This document shows positions 1 to 5,034 of a stretch of 10,937 nucleotides of DNA, one piece after another. Source of the stretch: Patescibacteria group bacterium (lineage in GTDB: Bacteria; Patescibacteria; Microgenomatia; Levybacterales; UBA12049); assembly GCA_023379465.1 (NCBI GenBank), contig JAMCTM010000020.1:1-10937 (forward strand), read 5' to 3'. The translations under genes and the position numbers were made by a program. The notes beneath the pieces were generated by a model, which was given only the letters and a program-made list of their open reading frames with translations, had not been told where the DNA came from and ran no database searches. Position 1 is the stretch's first letter. Each line of letters opens with the position of its first letter.

Positions 1-63
1 TTCGGTAATACGATATACTGGTAGGACATACGCTCTTTCTTCTTGTGAGTTTGTTTGTAACAT
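1..63 (-). CDS. Partial divergent ORF, unknown protein (N-terminus only)
   Basis: An open frame runs leftward from an ATG at 63-61 to the window edge, giving 21 codons that begin MLQTNSQEERAYVLP. An in-frame TAG lies immediately before the ATG, so the reading frame cannot start further upstream. The composition looks protein-like, but I do not recognise the family and no strong ribosome binding site is visible (only an AAAAG run about 5 bases upstream). A second overlapping minus-strand frame starts at 29 (MSYQYIVLP) and cannot be excluded. If real, the gene is divergent from the ribosomal block, so secY/adk/map, which often precede infA, are not immediately upstream here. Confidence 0.35.
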   Translation of the reverse strand, partial: MLQTNSQEERAYVLPVYRITE

Positions 64-146
64 CTATCTTTTCAAGAAGCTGGAGCGTTTGTCAATTGTG
101 GCTAAGGGTTAGAATGCAATGGCACTGGGGTTTTGACTAATTAGGT

Positions 147-175
147 TTGCAGATTTGCGGGTAATTTGTTATAAT
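147..175 (+). promoter_or_regulatory. Probable extended -10 promoter for the infA ribosomal operon
   Basis: A perfect TATAAT at 170-175 is preceded by TG at 167-168, which makes an extended -10 element (TGTTATAAT). The -35 at the right distance is poor: TTGCAG at 147-152 with a 17-base spacer, 3 of 6 matches. Transcription would begin near 182, leaving a leader of about 115 bases before infA. The rest of 64-297 holds no gene that I can see, only this promoter and the A/T hairpin described separately. Confidence 0.6.
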
Positions 176-194
176 AGAAAAATAGCTCAAAAGG

Positions 195-295
195 CAAAAG
201 TCAAAATTACAGGTAAAAATTCAAAACTTGATAGATTAAACTTTTTATTTTTGAATTGTACTTTTGAATTTTGATTTTTAACTTTTGATTTTTTT
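195..295 (+). repeat. A/T-rich inverted repeat in the infA leader, ending in a T run
   Basis: The left arm contains CAAAAGT (195-201) and AAAATTCAAAA (216-226). The right arm contains TTTTGAATTTT (262-272) and ACTTTTG (281-287). The two blocks pair perfectly, 11 bp and 7 bp, with an imperfect stretch between them. Seven T residues (289-295) follow, ending two bases before the infA ATG. In RNA this is a long A/U hairpin plus a U run, so it resembles an intrinsic terminator or attenuator, but the stem is weak. It may instead be one of the A/T spacer repeats that also occur at 1454-1481 and 3053-3175. Confidence 0.5.
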
Positions 296-297
296 CT

Positions 298-516
298 ATG
301 TCTCATCAGGGATCATTTGAAGTGGATGGGGTGGTTAAAGAATCCCTGCCTAATACCCTATTTAGGGTTGAACTGGCGGATACGTCCTTAATAATTTGTC
401 ACCTTTCCGGAAAAATGAGGCTTCATTTTATTAAAATCCTGCCGGGAGATAAGGTGAAGATAGAAATGACTCCTTATGATAAGGCAAAGGGAAGGATAGT
501 ATATAGATATAAGTAA
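298..516 (+). CDS. infA: Translation initiation factor IF-1
   Basis: This 72-residue protein is the standard length for IF-1, a single OB-fold (S1-like) domain that binds the 30S A site during initiation and helps IF-2 and IF-3. Visible family signatures are the start of the fold ([18 protein letters not shown]), the [21 protein letters not shown] core and the C-terminal [14 protein letters not shown]. The ATG at 298 follows a T run and has no Shine-Dalgarno sequence. It is the first gene of the ribosomal block and lies 3 bases ahead of rpmJ, so co-translation is likely. Identification is secure. Confidence 0.97.
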   Translation: MSHQGSFEVDGVVKESLPNTLFRVELADTSLIICHLSGKMRLHFIKILPGDKVKIEMTPYDKAKGRIVYRYK

Positions 517-519
517 TTT

Positions 520-633
520 ATGAAGGTTCAGGCAAGTGTTAAACCAAGATGTGCCAAGTGTAAACTTATTAAGAGAAGGGGAGTTTTGCGCGTTGTCTGT
601 GAAAATCCCAGACATAAACAAAGACAAGGATAA
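520..633 (+). CDS. rpmJ: 50S ribosomal protein L36
   Basis: This 37-codon gene encodes [15 protein letters not shown] and so on, ending RHKQRQG. It is the zinc-binding (C+) form of L36: Cys11, Cys14, Cys27 and His32 make the C-x2-C-x12-C-x4-H zinc site. L36 is the smallest large-subunit protein and binds 23S rRNA near the base of the stalk. It sits in its usual place between infA and rpsM, 3 bases after the infA stop and 2 bases before the rpsM ATG. Length, motif and position all agree, so the call is secure despite its size. Confidence 0.97.
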   Translation: MKVQASVKPRCAKCKLIKRRGVLRVVCENPRHKQRQG

Positions 634-635
634 TT

Positions 636-1052
636 ATGAGAATAATCGGCGTGAATATTCCGGATGAGAAGAGGCTTGATATATCTTTGTCGTATATCTA
701 CGGCATTGGCAGAGGGAATGTAGCCGGAGTTTTGGAGAAAGCGGGAGTCGAGGGAGCCAAAAGGGTAAAGAATCTTTCCGAGGAGGAACAAAAGAGACTT
801 CAGAAGGCACTCGAGAGTTATCCTTTGGAGGGAGATCTCAGGGTGCAGGTTTTGTCAAGTATCAAGCGTCTTAAAGAGATTGGCTCTTATCGAGGCATGC
901 GTCATATTAGGAATCTGCCTGTTAGAGGTCAAAGGACGCGGTCAAACGCCAGAACAAAAAGGGGTAAAAGAGTAACTATCGGAGCGATAAAGAAAGAGGT
1001 TGCCCAAAAGATGGGAATTCTGGACAAGGAAAAAACAGAGACTAAAAAATGA
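636..1052 (+). CDS. rpsM: 30S ribosomal protein S13
   Basis: A 138-residue S13, a head protein of the 30S subunit that contacts the 50S subunit and the P-site tRNA. The N-terminus [20 protein letters not shown] is typical, followed by the helix-two-turn-helix region ([17 protein letters not shown]) and the basic C-terminal tail with [18 protein letters not shown] and NARTKRG. The frame ends in TGA, and that stop overlaps the rpsK start codon (ATGA at 1049-1052), an arrangement that suggests translational coupling. The use of TGA as a stop here argues against a recoded TGA-glycine genome. Confidence 0.97.
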   Translation: MRIIGVNIPDEKRLDISLSYIYGIGRGNVAGVLEKAGVEGAKRVKNLSEEEQKRLQKALESYPLEGDLRVQVLSSIKRLKEIGSYRGMRHIRNLPVRGQRTRSNARTKRGKRVTIGAIKKEVAQKMGILDKEKTETKK

Positions 1053-1450
1053 AAGAACAGAAAGAAAAAGTAAAAACATCTAAGAAAAAATCAGGCGTAG
1101 CTGTTTCCGAGAACGGGAAGGCGTATATAAACGCGACCTTTAATAATACCTTGATTATTCTAACCACTGTCAAAGGAGATACGGTTTCTTGGAGTTCCTC
1201 AGGCGCCATGGGATTTAAAGGAACAAGAAAGTCAACCCCTTACGCGGCAACCCTGGCGGCAGAAAACGCCGGCAAAAAAGCCTTTGAGAAAGGGCTTAGA
1301 ACAGTCGAGGTTTATGTTAAGGGTCCCGGTCCGGGAAGGGATTCTGCTTTAAGAGGGGTTAGAAACGCGGGACTATCAATCTCTTTGATCGCGGATATTA
1401 CGCCTATCCCACATAACGGACCCAGGGCTAAGAATAAAAGAAGGGTATGA
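1049..1450 (+). CDS. rpsK: 30S ribosomal protein S11
   Basis: A 133-residue S11, a platform protein of the 30S subunit next to the Shine-Dalgarno helix site. After a Lys-rich leader of about 20 residues come the family blocks [55 protein letters not shown] and the C-terminal [17 protein letters not shown]. The start overlaps the rpsM stop by four bases. The stop is TGA. A 45-base spacer with tandem A/T heptads separates it from rpsD. Confidence 0.97.
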   Translation: MKEQKEKVKTSKKKSGVAVSENGKAYINATFNNTLIILTTVKGDTVSWSSSGAMGFKGTRKSTPYAATLAAENAGKKAFEKGLRTVEVYVKGPGPGRDSALRGVRNAGLSISLIADITPIPHNGPRAKNKRRV

Positions 1451-1453
1451 CGA

Positions 1454-1481
1454 AAATTTCAAATTTTAAATTTCAAATTTC
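1454..1481 (+). repeat. Four tandem A/T heptads between rpsK and rpsD
   Basis: The spacer contains AAATTTC (1454-1460), AAATTTT (1461-1467), AAATTTC (1468-1474) and AAATTTC (1475-1481), four units of 7 bases with one substitution. It fills most of the 45-base gap between rpsK and rpsD. Related CAAAA/AATTCAAA words build the inverted repeat in front of infA. The function is unknown. The 7-base period does not match DNA helical phasing. Confidence 0.75.
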
Positions 1482-1495
1482 AAACTGAAAAGGAT

Positions 1496-2098
1496 ATGGC
1501 TAGATATACAGGACCAAAACACAAATTAGCAAGAAGGGAAGGGGTTAATGTTTTAGATAAAACATCGGCTTCTCTTTCCAGAAGACTTAATATCTTACCT
1601 GGGCAGGCCTCCGGCAGAAGCAATTATAGAAAAGCATCGGAATACAAGGAACAGTTAAGAGAAAAACAAAAGGCAAAGGCCATGTACGGCCTTTTGGAAA
1701 AGCAGTTTCGGAGTTTAGTAAAAGAGCTGTCTTTAAAAAAAGGAGACACAGGGGAACTTTTGATATCTCTTTTGGAAACAAGACTTGATAATATTATTTA
1801 TAGATTGTTCGCCAAGAGCCGGTTTCAGGCCCGTCAGTTTGTTTCCCACGGACATGTTTTGGTTAATGGCAAAAAAATCACTATCCCCTCATTTAGGGTC
1901 AAGGAAAATGATATAGTCGGGCTTTCTAAAAAAATTGAGACAAATCCGATTTTGGAGAAACAGCTGGAAGAAAAAACACCCCCACCTTCTTTTTTGGAAA
2001 TAAAGGCTTCTTTGGGCAAGCTTTTAAGAATGCCGAAACGTTCCGATATTCAGGTGCCTTTTGATACACAACTGATAATTGAATATTATTCGAGATGA
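1496..2098 (+). CDS. rpsD: 30S ribosomal protein S4
   Basis: A 200-residue S4, a primary 16S rRNA binder that nucleates the 30S body. The start MARYTGPKHKLARREG is canonical. It lacks the N-terminal zinc cysteines found in some S4 proteins, so this is the C- form. The S4 RNA-binding domain (about residues 91-155) contains RLDNIIYRLFAKSRFQARQFV and SHGHVLVNGKKITIPSFRVK. The C-terminus QVPFDTQLIIEYYSR matches the family end. AGGA (1491-1494) lies only one base from the ATG, closer than a normal Shine-Dalgarno spacing. The rpoA promoter overlaps its last codons. Confidence 0.97.
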   Translation: MARYTGPKHKLARREGVNVLDKTSASLSRRLNILPGQASGRSNYRKASEYKEQLREKQKAKAMYGLLEKQFRSLVKELSLKKGDTGELLISLLETRLDNIIYRLFAKSRFQARQFVSHGHVLVNGKKITIPSFRVKENDIVGLSKKIETNPILEKQLEEKTPPPSFLEIKASLGKLLRMPKRSDIQVPFDTQLIIEYYSR

Positions 2099-2107
2099 TG
2101 GTATAAT
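2079..2107 (+). promoter_or_regulatory. Promoter for rpoA overlapping the 3' end of rpsD
   Basis: TTGAAT (2079-2084) and a perfect TATAAT (2102-2107) are separated by exactly 17 bases. TG at 2099-2100 adds an extended -10. Transcription would start near 2114, about 13 bases before the ATG at 2127. The -35 lies inside the final codons of rpsD. It coincides with the TTG that would otherwise be the longest rpoA start, which argues that this TTG is a promoter element and not a start codon. Confidence 0.65.
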
Positions 2108-2126
2108 CATACCCATTGTTGATTTT

Positions 2127-3050
2127 ATGACTGGTCCAAATTTTAAAGTAAACACCACCAAGGACGAGAAAAAATACGCGGAGTTTGTGATAGAACCCTT
2201 GGAGCCGGGATACGGTTATACAATAGGCAATGCCTTGAGGCGGGTTCTTTTGGGTTCTATTCCGGGGGCGGCCGTTACATCGGTGCGAATTACCGGGGTT
2301 AAGCATAAATTCACGACAATCCCGGGCGTTAAAGAAAATGTGGTGGATTTGCTTCTTAACATAAAAAGCTTAAGCCTTAAACTTTTGGATTCCACGGATA
2401 AGGCGGTTGTTAAGTTAAATGCTAAAGGGCCAAAAAAGATTTTTGCTTCGGATTTGGAGGTTCCCCAAAACGTTGAAATAGTAGATAAGGATCAATATAT
2501 CTGTTCTCTGGCCGATAAAAAGTCTAAACTTGAGATGGAGCTGACTATTGAGAAGGGATTAGGCTATTCTTTGAGCGACGAGCGTCCGGTTGATGGGGTG
2601 GGGGTTGTTGTTACGGATGCTGTTTTTACTCCTGTTGAAAGGGTTAATTATAGGGTGGAATCTACCAGGGTGGGCAGACAGACTAATTTAGACAAGTTAA
2701 TTCTTCAGATTTCAACCGACGGATCAATCTCACCCAAGAATGCGCTGGATGAGGCGGCTAAGATACTTTCTGCTTATTTTAAAGAGGTTTATGAGCCGAG
2801 GGAGTTGGCGCAAAAAGAAGGCGCAGGGCAAAACCAAGACATTCCGAATGAATTAGCTCAAACCACGGTTGATGAGTTGGATCTGCCGACCAGAATATAC
2901 AACAGTTTAAAAAATGGCAACATTGAAACCCTTGGCCAGCTCTTGGCAACACAAAAAAAAGACTTAATAAAAATGAGAAATATGGGCAGTAAATCTATAG
3001 CCACGGTAGAGGAAAAACTTCAGGAAAAGGGATTGTCGCTAACAGCTTAA
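2127..3050 (+). CDS. rpoA: DNA-directed RNA polymerase subunit alpha
   Basis: RpoA dimerises to scaffold beta and beta-prime, and its C-terminal domain contacts UP elements and activators. From the ATG at 2127 the protein is 307 residues. The N-terminal domain begins MTGPNFKVNTTKDEKKYAEF, followed by FVIEPLEPGYGYTIGNALRR, the signature of the assembly domain, then PGAAVTSVRITGVKHKFTTI. The C-terminal domain (from about residue 245) has VDELDLPTRIYNSLKNG and the helix-hairpin-helix MRNMGSKSIATVEEKL. The frame is open back to a TTG at 2079, which would add 16 residues. I prefer 2127 because a strong promoter occupies 2079-2107 and because bacterial homologues usually begin shortly before the FVIEPLE block. 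The ATG has no clear Shine-Dalgarno sequence. Identity is certain; the start is fairly sure. Confidence 0.93.
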   Translation: MTGPNFKVNTTKDEKKYAEFVIEPLEPGYGYTIGNALRRVLLGSIPGAAVTSVRITGVKHKFTTIPGVKENVVDLLLNIKSLSLKLLDSTDKAVVKLNAKGPKKIFASDLEVPQNVEIVDKDQYICSLADKKSKLEMELTIEKGLGYSLSDERPVDGVGVVVTDAVFTPVERVNYRVESTRVGRQTNLDKLILQISTDGSISPKNALDEAAKILSAYFKEVYEPRELAQKEGAGQNQDIPNELAQTTVDELDLPTRIYNSLKNGNIETLGQLLATQKKDLIKMRNMGSKSIATVEEKLQEKGLSLTA

Positions 3051-3052
3051 TT

Positions 3053-3175
3053 TCAAAGATCAAAACTCAAAGATCGAATTGAATCATGATTTAGGAATCG
3101 TGAATTAAGGTTTCGCAGATTGGTTAATCCTCCTTGTTTCTTGATTCATACTTCGTAATTGGTTTTGCGCTTTGA
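3053..3175 (+). repeat. Imperfect inverted and direct repeats in the rpoA-rplQ spacer
   Basis: The 135-base gap between rpoA and rplQ holds TCAAAGATC twice (3053-3061 and 3067-3075). A terminal inverted pair is also present: TCAAAGATCAAAA (3053-3065) against TTTTGCGCTTTGA (3163-3175), 11 of 13 positions complementary. A 10-base palindrome, AATCATGATT (3082-3091), and GAATCA/TGATTC words lie between the arms. The arrangement looks like a small folded intergenic element, not random spacer. No ORF, promoter of quality or T-run terminator is visible in it. Confidence 0.5.
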
Positions 3176-3185
3176 GATTTATTTT

Positions 3186-3683
3186 ATGAAAAAAAATGTT
3201 TTTGGCAGGAAGTTTAAACGGGATAAAAACGAAAGAAGAGCGCTTTTAAAGGGTTTGCTCTCTAACCTAATTATTAATGAACGGATAGAGACAACCAGGG
3301 AAAAGGCAAAGGCCGTAAAGGGACTGGCGGAGAAGCTGGTAAGCCGTGCCGGAAAAAAGGGCGATAGAGGGAATAATGCGTTTAGTCGTTACCTAACCAA
3401 TAAAGCCAGGAAAAGATTAATAGAAAACATTGCTCCCCGCTTCCTAAATGTAAGCGGAGGTTACACGAGGATTATAAAGACTGGCCGAAGGCTGGCGGAT
3501 AATGCGGGATTGGCAATCATAGAATTTACAAAAAAGGAAGAGATTGGGCCGGACAAGGCGCCAAAAAAGATTCAGGAAGCGCCAAAAGAGAAGCCGGTTG
3601 CCTCTTTGACAGAAGAAAAGAAAACGCCCGGAAAAAGATCTAAAAATAAGTCTAGGAAGGAAAAAATAAATGAAGCAAAATAA
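3186..3683 (+). CDS. rplQ: 50S ribosomal protein L17 with a long Lys-rich C-terminal tail
   Basis: From the ATG at 3186 the protein is 165 residues. The conserved L17 fold covers about residues 1-112: FGRKFKRDKNERRALLKGLL, IINERIETTREKAKAVKGLA, and the C-terminal GGYTRIIKTGRRLADNAGLA with IIEFT. L17 sits near the polypeptide exit tunnel of the 50S subunit. Bacterial L17 is usually about 115-130 residues. Here roughly 50 extra residues rich in Lys, Glu and Pro follow and are probably disordered. A TTG at 3159 would add nine residues, but these do not resemble L17, so I use the ATG. The last 14 bases overlap the start of rplM (3670-3683), implying coupled translation. Confidence 0.94.
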   Translation: MKKNVFGRKFKRDKNERRALLKGLLSNLIINERIETTREKAKAVKGLAEKLVSRAGKKGDRGNNAFSRYLTNKARKRLIENIAPRFLNVSGGYTRIIKTGRRLADNAGLAIIEFTKKEEIGPDKAPKKIQEAPKEKPVASLTEEKKTPGKRSKNKSRKEKINEAK

Positions 3684-4113
3684 ATCCGTAAGGACAAGGC
3701 AGACATCGGAAAAAGAGATAAAGCGGGATTGGTATCTATTCGATTTGAAAGAAAAGAATTTAGGCAGAACCTCAAGCGCGATTGCCGAGATTCTGATGGG
3801 CAAAACCAAACCCTACTTCGTCAGGCATCTGGATTGCGGAGATTTTGTGGTTGCGGTAAACGCGAGAGAGATTAAGGTTACCGGCAAAAAGGAATCTTCG
3901 AAGGTTTATTATGCCTACTCCGGCTATCCCGGCGGATTAAAAACCAAAACCCTTGGCAAGTTAAGAGAAGATAATCCCGAAAGGATTATCTATCATGCGG
4001 TGCGGGGGATGTTGCCTCAAAACAGATTAAGAGATAGAATGTTGGCAAGGCTTTTTGTTTTTCCGGGACATGAGCATAAGTTTTCGGATAAAAAATTTGA
4101 GAAAAGTTTATAA
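3670..4113 (+). CDS. rplM: 50S ribosomal protein L13
   Basis: A 147-residue L13, an early-assembly 50S protein that binds 23S rRNA. After a short basic extension (about 18 residues) come RDWYLFDLKEKNLGRTSSAI, the block PYFVRHLDCGDFVVAVNA (residues about 48-65), YSGYPGGLKTKTL, and the C-terminal RGMLPQNRLRDRMLARL followed by FPGHEHKF. It begins inside the rplQ coding end and is followed 11 bases later by rpsI, its usual partner in bacteria. Identification is secure. Confidence 0.97.
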   Translation: MKQNKSVRTRQTSEKEIKRDWYLFDLKEKNLGRTSSAIAEILMGKTKPYFVRHLDCGDFVVAVNAREIKVTGKKESSKVYYAYSGYPGGLKTKTLGKLREDNPERIIYHAVRGMLPQNRLRDRMLARLFVFPGHEHKFSDKKFEKSL

Positions 4114-4124
4114 GATTTATAGAG

Positions 4125-4574
4125 ATGAAAGATACAGAAACTTCTAAAAAAGATTATATCGCGGCGGTTGGCAGACGAAGGAATGCGGTGGCAAGGGTAA
4201 GGTTTTATCTAAAGGCAGAGGTGCAGTTGGGGGATCAAACGCTTGGGAAAGGCGAGATTTTTGTTAACAGAAAGCCGGTTGACCAATACTTTAACAAAAC
4301 ACTCTATGAATCTATCTATCTTGAACCTTTTAGGGTTACCAATACCCTTAATAAATATATAGTTTCGGCTATTGTGGAAGGAGGAGGTACCGTTGGACAG
4401 CTGGAGGCCTTTGTCCACGCCGTTGCCAGAGCGCTTAACAGGCTGGATCGGGAAAAATTTAGACCTATCCTTAAGAAAAAAGGGTTTTTAACCCGGGACT
4501 CAAGGGTTAGGCAAAGGCGCAAGGTTGGAACAGGCGGCAAGGCAAGGCGCAAAAAGCAATCCCCCAAGCGATAA
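4125..4574 (+). CDS. rpsI: 30S ribosomal protein S9
   Basis: A 149-residue S9, whose C-terminal tail reaches the P-site tRNA anticodon on the 30S head. Family blocks are YIAAVGRRRNAVARVRF near residue 12, GKGEIFVNRKPVDQYF, GGGTVGQLEAFVHAVARAL, and the end GFLTRDSRVRQRRKVG. The terminal segment GTGGKARRKKQSPKR keeps the final Lys-Arg that contacts tRNA, though its QSPKR ending differs from the common SKR ending. A weak GAG lies just upstream of the ATG. This is the last gene of the ribosomal block. Confidence 0.96.
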   Translation: MKDTETSKKDYIAAVGRRRNAVARVRFYLKAEVQLGDQTLGKGEIFVNRKPVDQYFNKTLYESIYLEPFRVTNTLNKYIVSAIVEGGGTVGQLEAFVHAVARALNRLDREKFRPILKKKGFLTRDSRVRQRRKVGTGGKARRKKQSPKR

Positions 4575-4595
4575 GAGCTATTTCCGGATGTCTGT

Positions 4596-4612
4596 CCGCA
4601 ACCGTTTTGCGG
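4596..4612 (+). terminator. Weak stem-loop after rpsI (possible terminator)
   Basis: CCGCAA (4596-4601) pairs with TTGCGG (4607-4612) across a five-base loop. A second small stem, CTCG/CGAG (4621-4624 with 4634-4637), follows. Neither is followed by a T run, so a classical intrinsic terminator is not shown. The position, 22 bases after the rpsI stop and ahead of a new promoter, is where the ribosomal transcript would be expected to end. Confidence 0.3.
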
Positions 4613-4663
4613 GTTCTAGCCTCGAATAATTCCCGAGCTTTACCCACAACTTCATAAAACCTA

Positions 4664-4690
4664 TTGACAAAGAATATTTTTAGAGATAAT
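4664..4690 (+). promoter_or_regulatory. Promoter of the csoR-copA operon
   Basis: TTGACA at 4664-4669 is a perfect -35. The -10 is either GATAAT (4685-4690, spacer 15, 5 of 6 matches) or TAATAT (4687-4692, spacer 17, 4 of 6). Transcription would start at about 4697-4699, inside the CsoR operator. A repressor bound there would block polymerase directly. Confidence 0.65.
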
Positions 4691-4713
4691 ATATCCCCGT
4701 AAGGGGGATATAT
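4689..4713 (+). promoter_or_regulatory. CsoR-type copper operator, perfect inverted repeat
   Basis: Two perfect 10-base arms, ATATATCCCC (4689-4698) and GGGGATATAT (4704-4713), flank the five-base centre GTAAG. The TA-rich ends and C-run/G-run centre match known CsoR operators (TACCCC...GGGGTA type). The right arm includes the first two bases of the csoR ATG. Its AGGGGG (4702-4707) also serves as the probable Shine-Dalgarno sequence. Repressor occupancy would cover the -10 region, transcription start, ribosome binding site and start codon. Confidence 0.85.
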
Positions 4714-4984
4714 GGCCTACAGACCCAAAGATACACAAGAACGAATTATTCACCGCCTAAAAATAGCTAAGGGTCATCTTGAGAAAGTAATTAAAATGGT
4801 TGAAGAAGACACGTATTGTATTGATGTGCTTCATCAAATGCAAGCTGTTGAATCGGGATTGAAAGAAACCGGTAGTGTTGTTTTGGAAAATCACTTAAAA
4901 ACTTGTGTAGCGGATGCAATCGGAAAAGGAGAAAAAGATAAGGCAATTAGTGAAATTATGGAGGTCTTTAAGAAAAAGTCATAG
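4712..4984 (+). CDS. csoR: Copper-sensing transcriptional repressor CsoR (DUF156 family)
   Basis: A 90-residue all-helical CsoR/RcnR-family repressor that leaves DNA when it binds Cu(I). The metal ligands are visible: Cys36 in DTYCIDVLHQ, and His61 with Cys65 in ENHLKTCV. Tyr35 and Glu81, second-shell residues in Mycobacterium tuberculosis CsoR, are also present, and all five share that protein's numbering. This Cys-His-Cys pattern is the Cu(I) fingerprint, unlike the nickel or formaldehyde sensors of the family. It starts on its own operator, so autoregulation is expected. The copper ATPase starts 50 bases downstream, which fits a copper-induced operon. Function is confident from residues and context. 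Confidence 0.94.
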   Translation: MAYRPKDTQERIIHRLKIAKGHLEKVIKMVEEDTYCIDVLHQMQAVESGLKETGSVVLENHLKTCVADAIGKGEKDKAISEIMEVFKKKS

Positions 4985-5034
4985 TAATTATGATAAAAAT
5001 GGCAAAGAAAAGGATAACTTGCGGAGATTAATCT

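Noticed and set aside
90..95. TTGACA on the minus strand as a -35 for the divergent gene
   Set aside because: The positions 17-18 bases downstream (AAAAGA, AAAGAT) are poor -10 boxes and would put the transcription start past the ATG.
1926..2306. A 126-codon minus-strand frame across the rpsD-rpoA junction
   Set aside because: Antisense to two conserved genes and without recognisable motifs.
3159..3185. Longer rplQ from a TTG at 3159
   Set aside because: The extra residues are unlike L17, and they coincide with the right arm of an intergenic inverted repeat.
4575..4680. Protein-like minus-strand reading (ARELFEARTRKTVADRHPEI) after rpsI
   Set aside because: No start codon fits, it runs without a break into rpsI antisense, and no family is recognised. 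A gene remnant is possible, but chance is equally likely.
4990..5031. A 13-codon ORF (MIKMAKKRITCGD) between csoR and copA
   Set aside because: Too short to judge, no clear ribosome binding site of its own, and its end overlaps the copA Shine-Dalgarno region. A leader peptide is conceivable but not supported.
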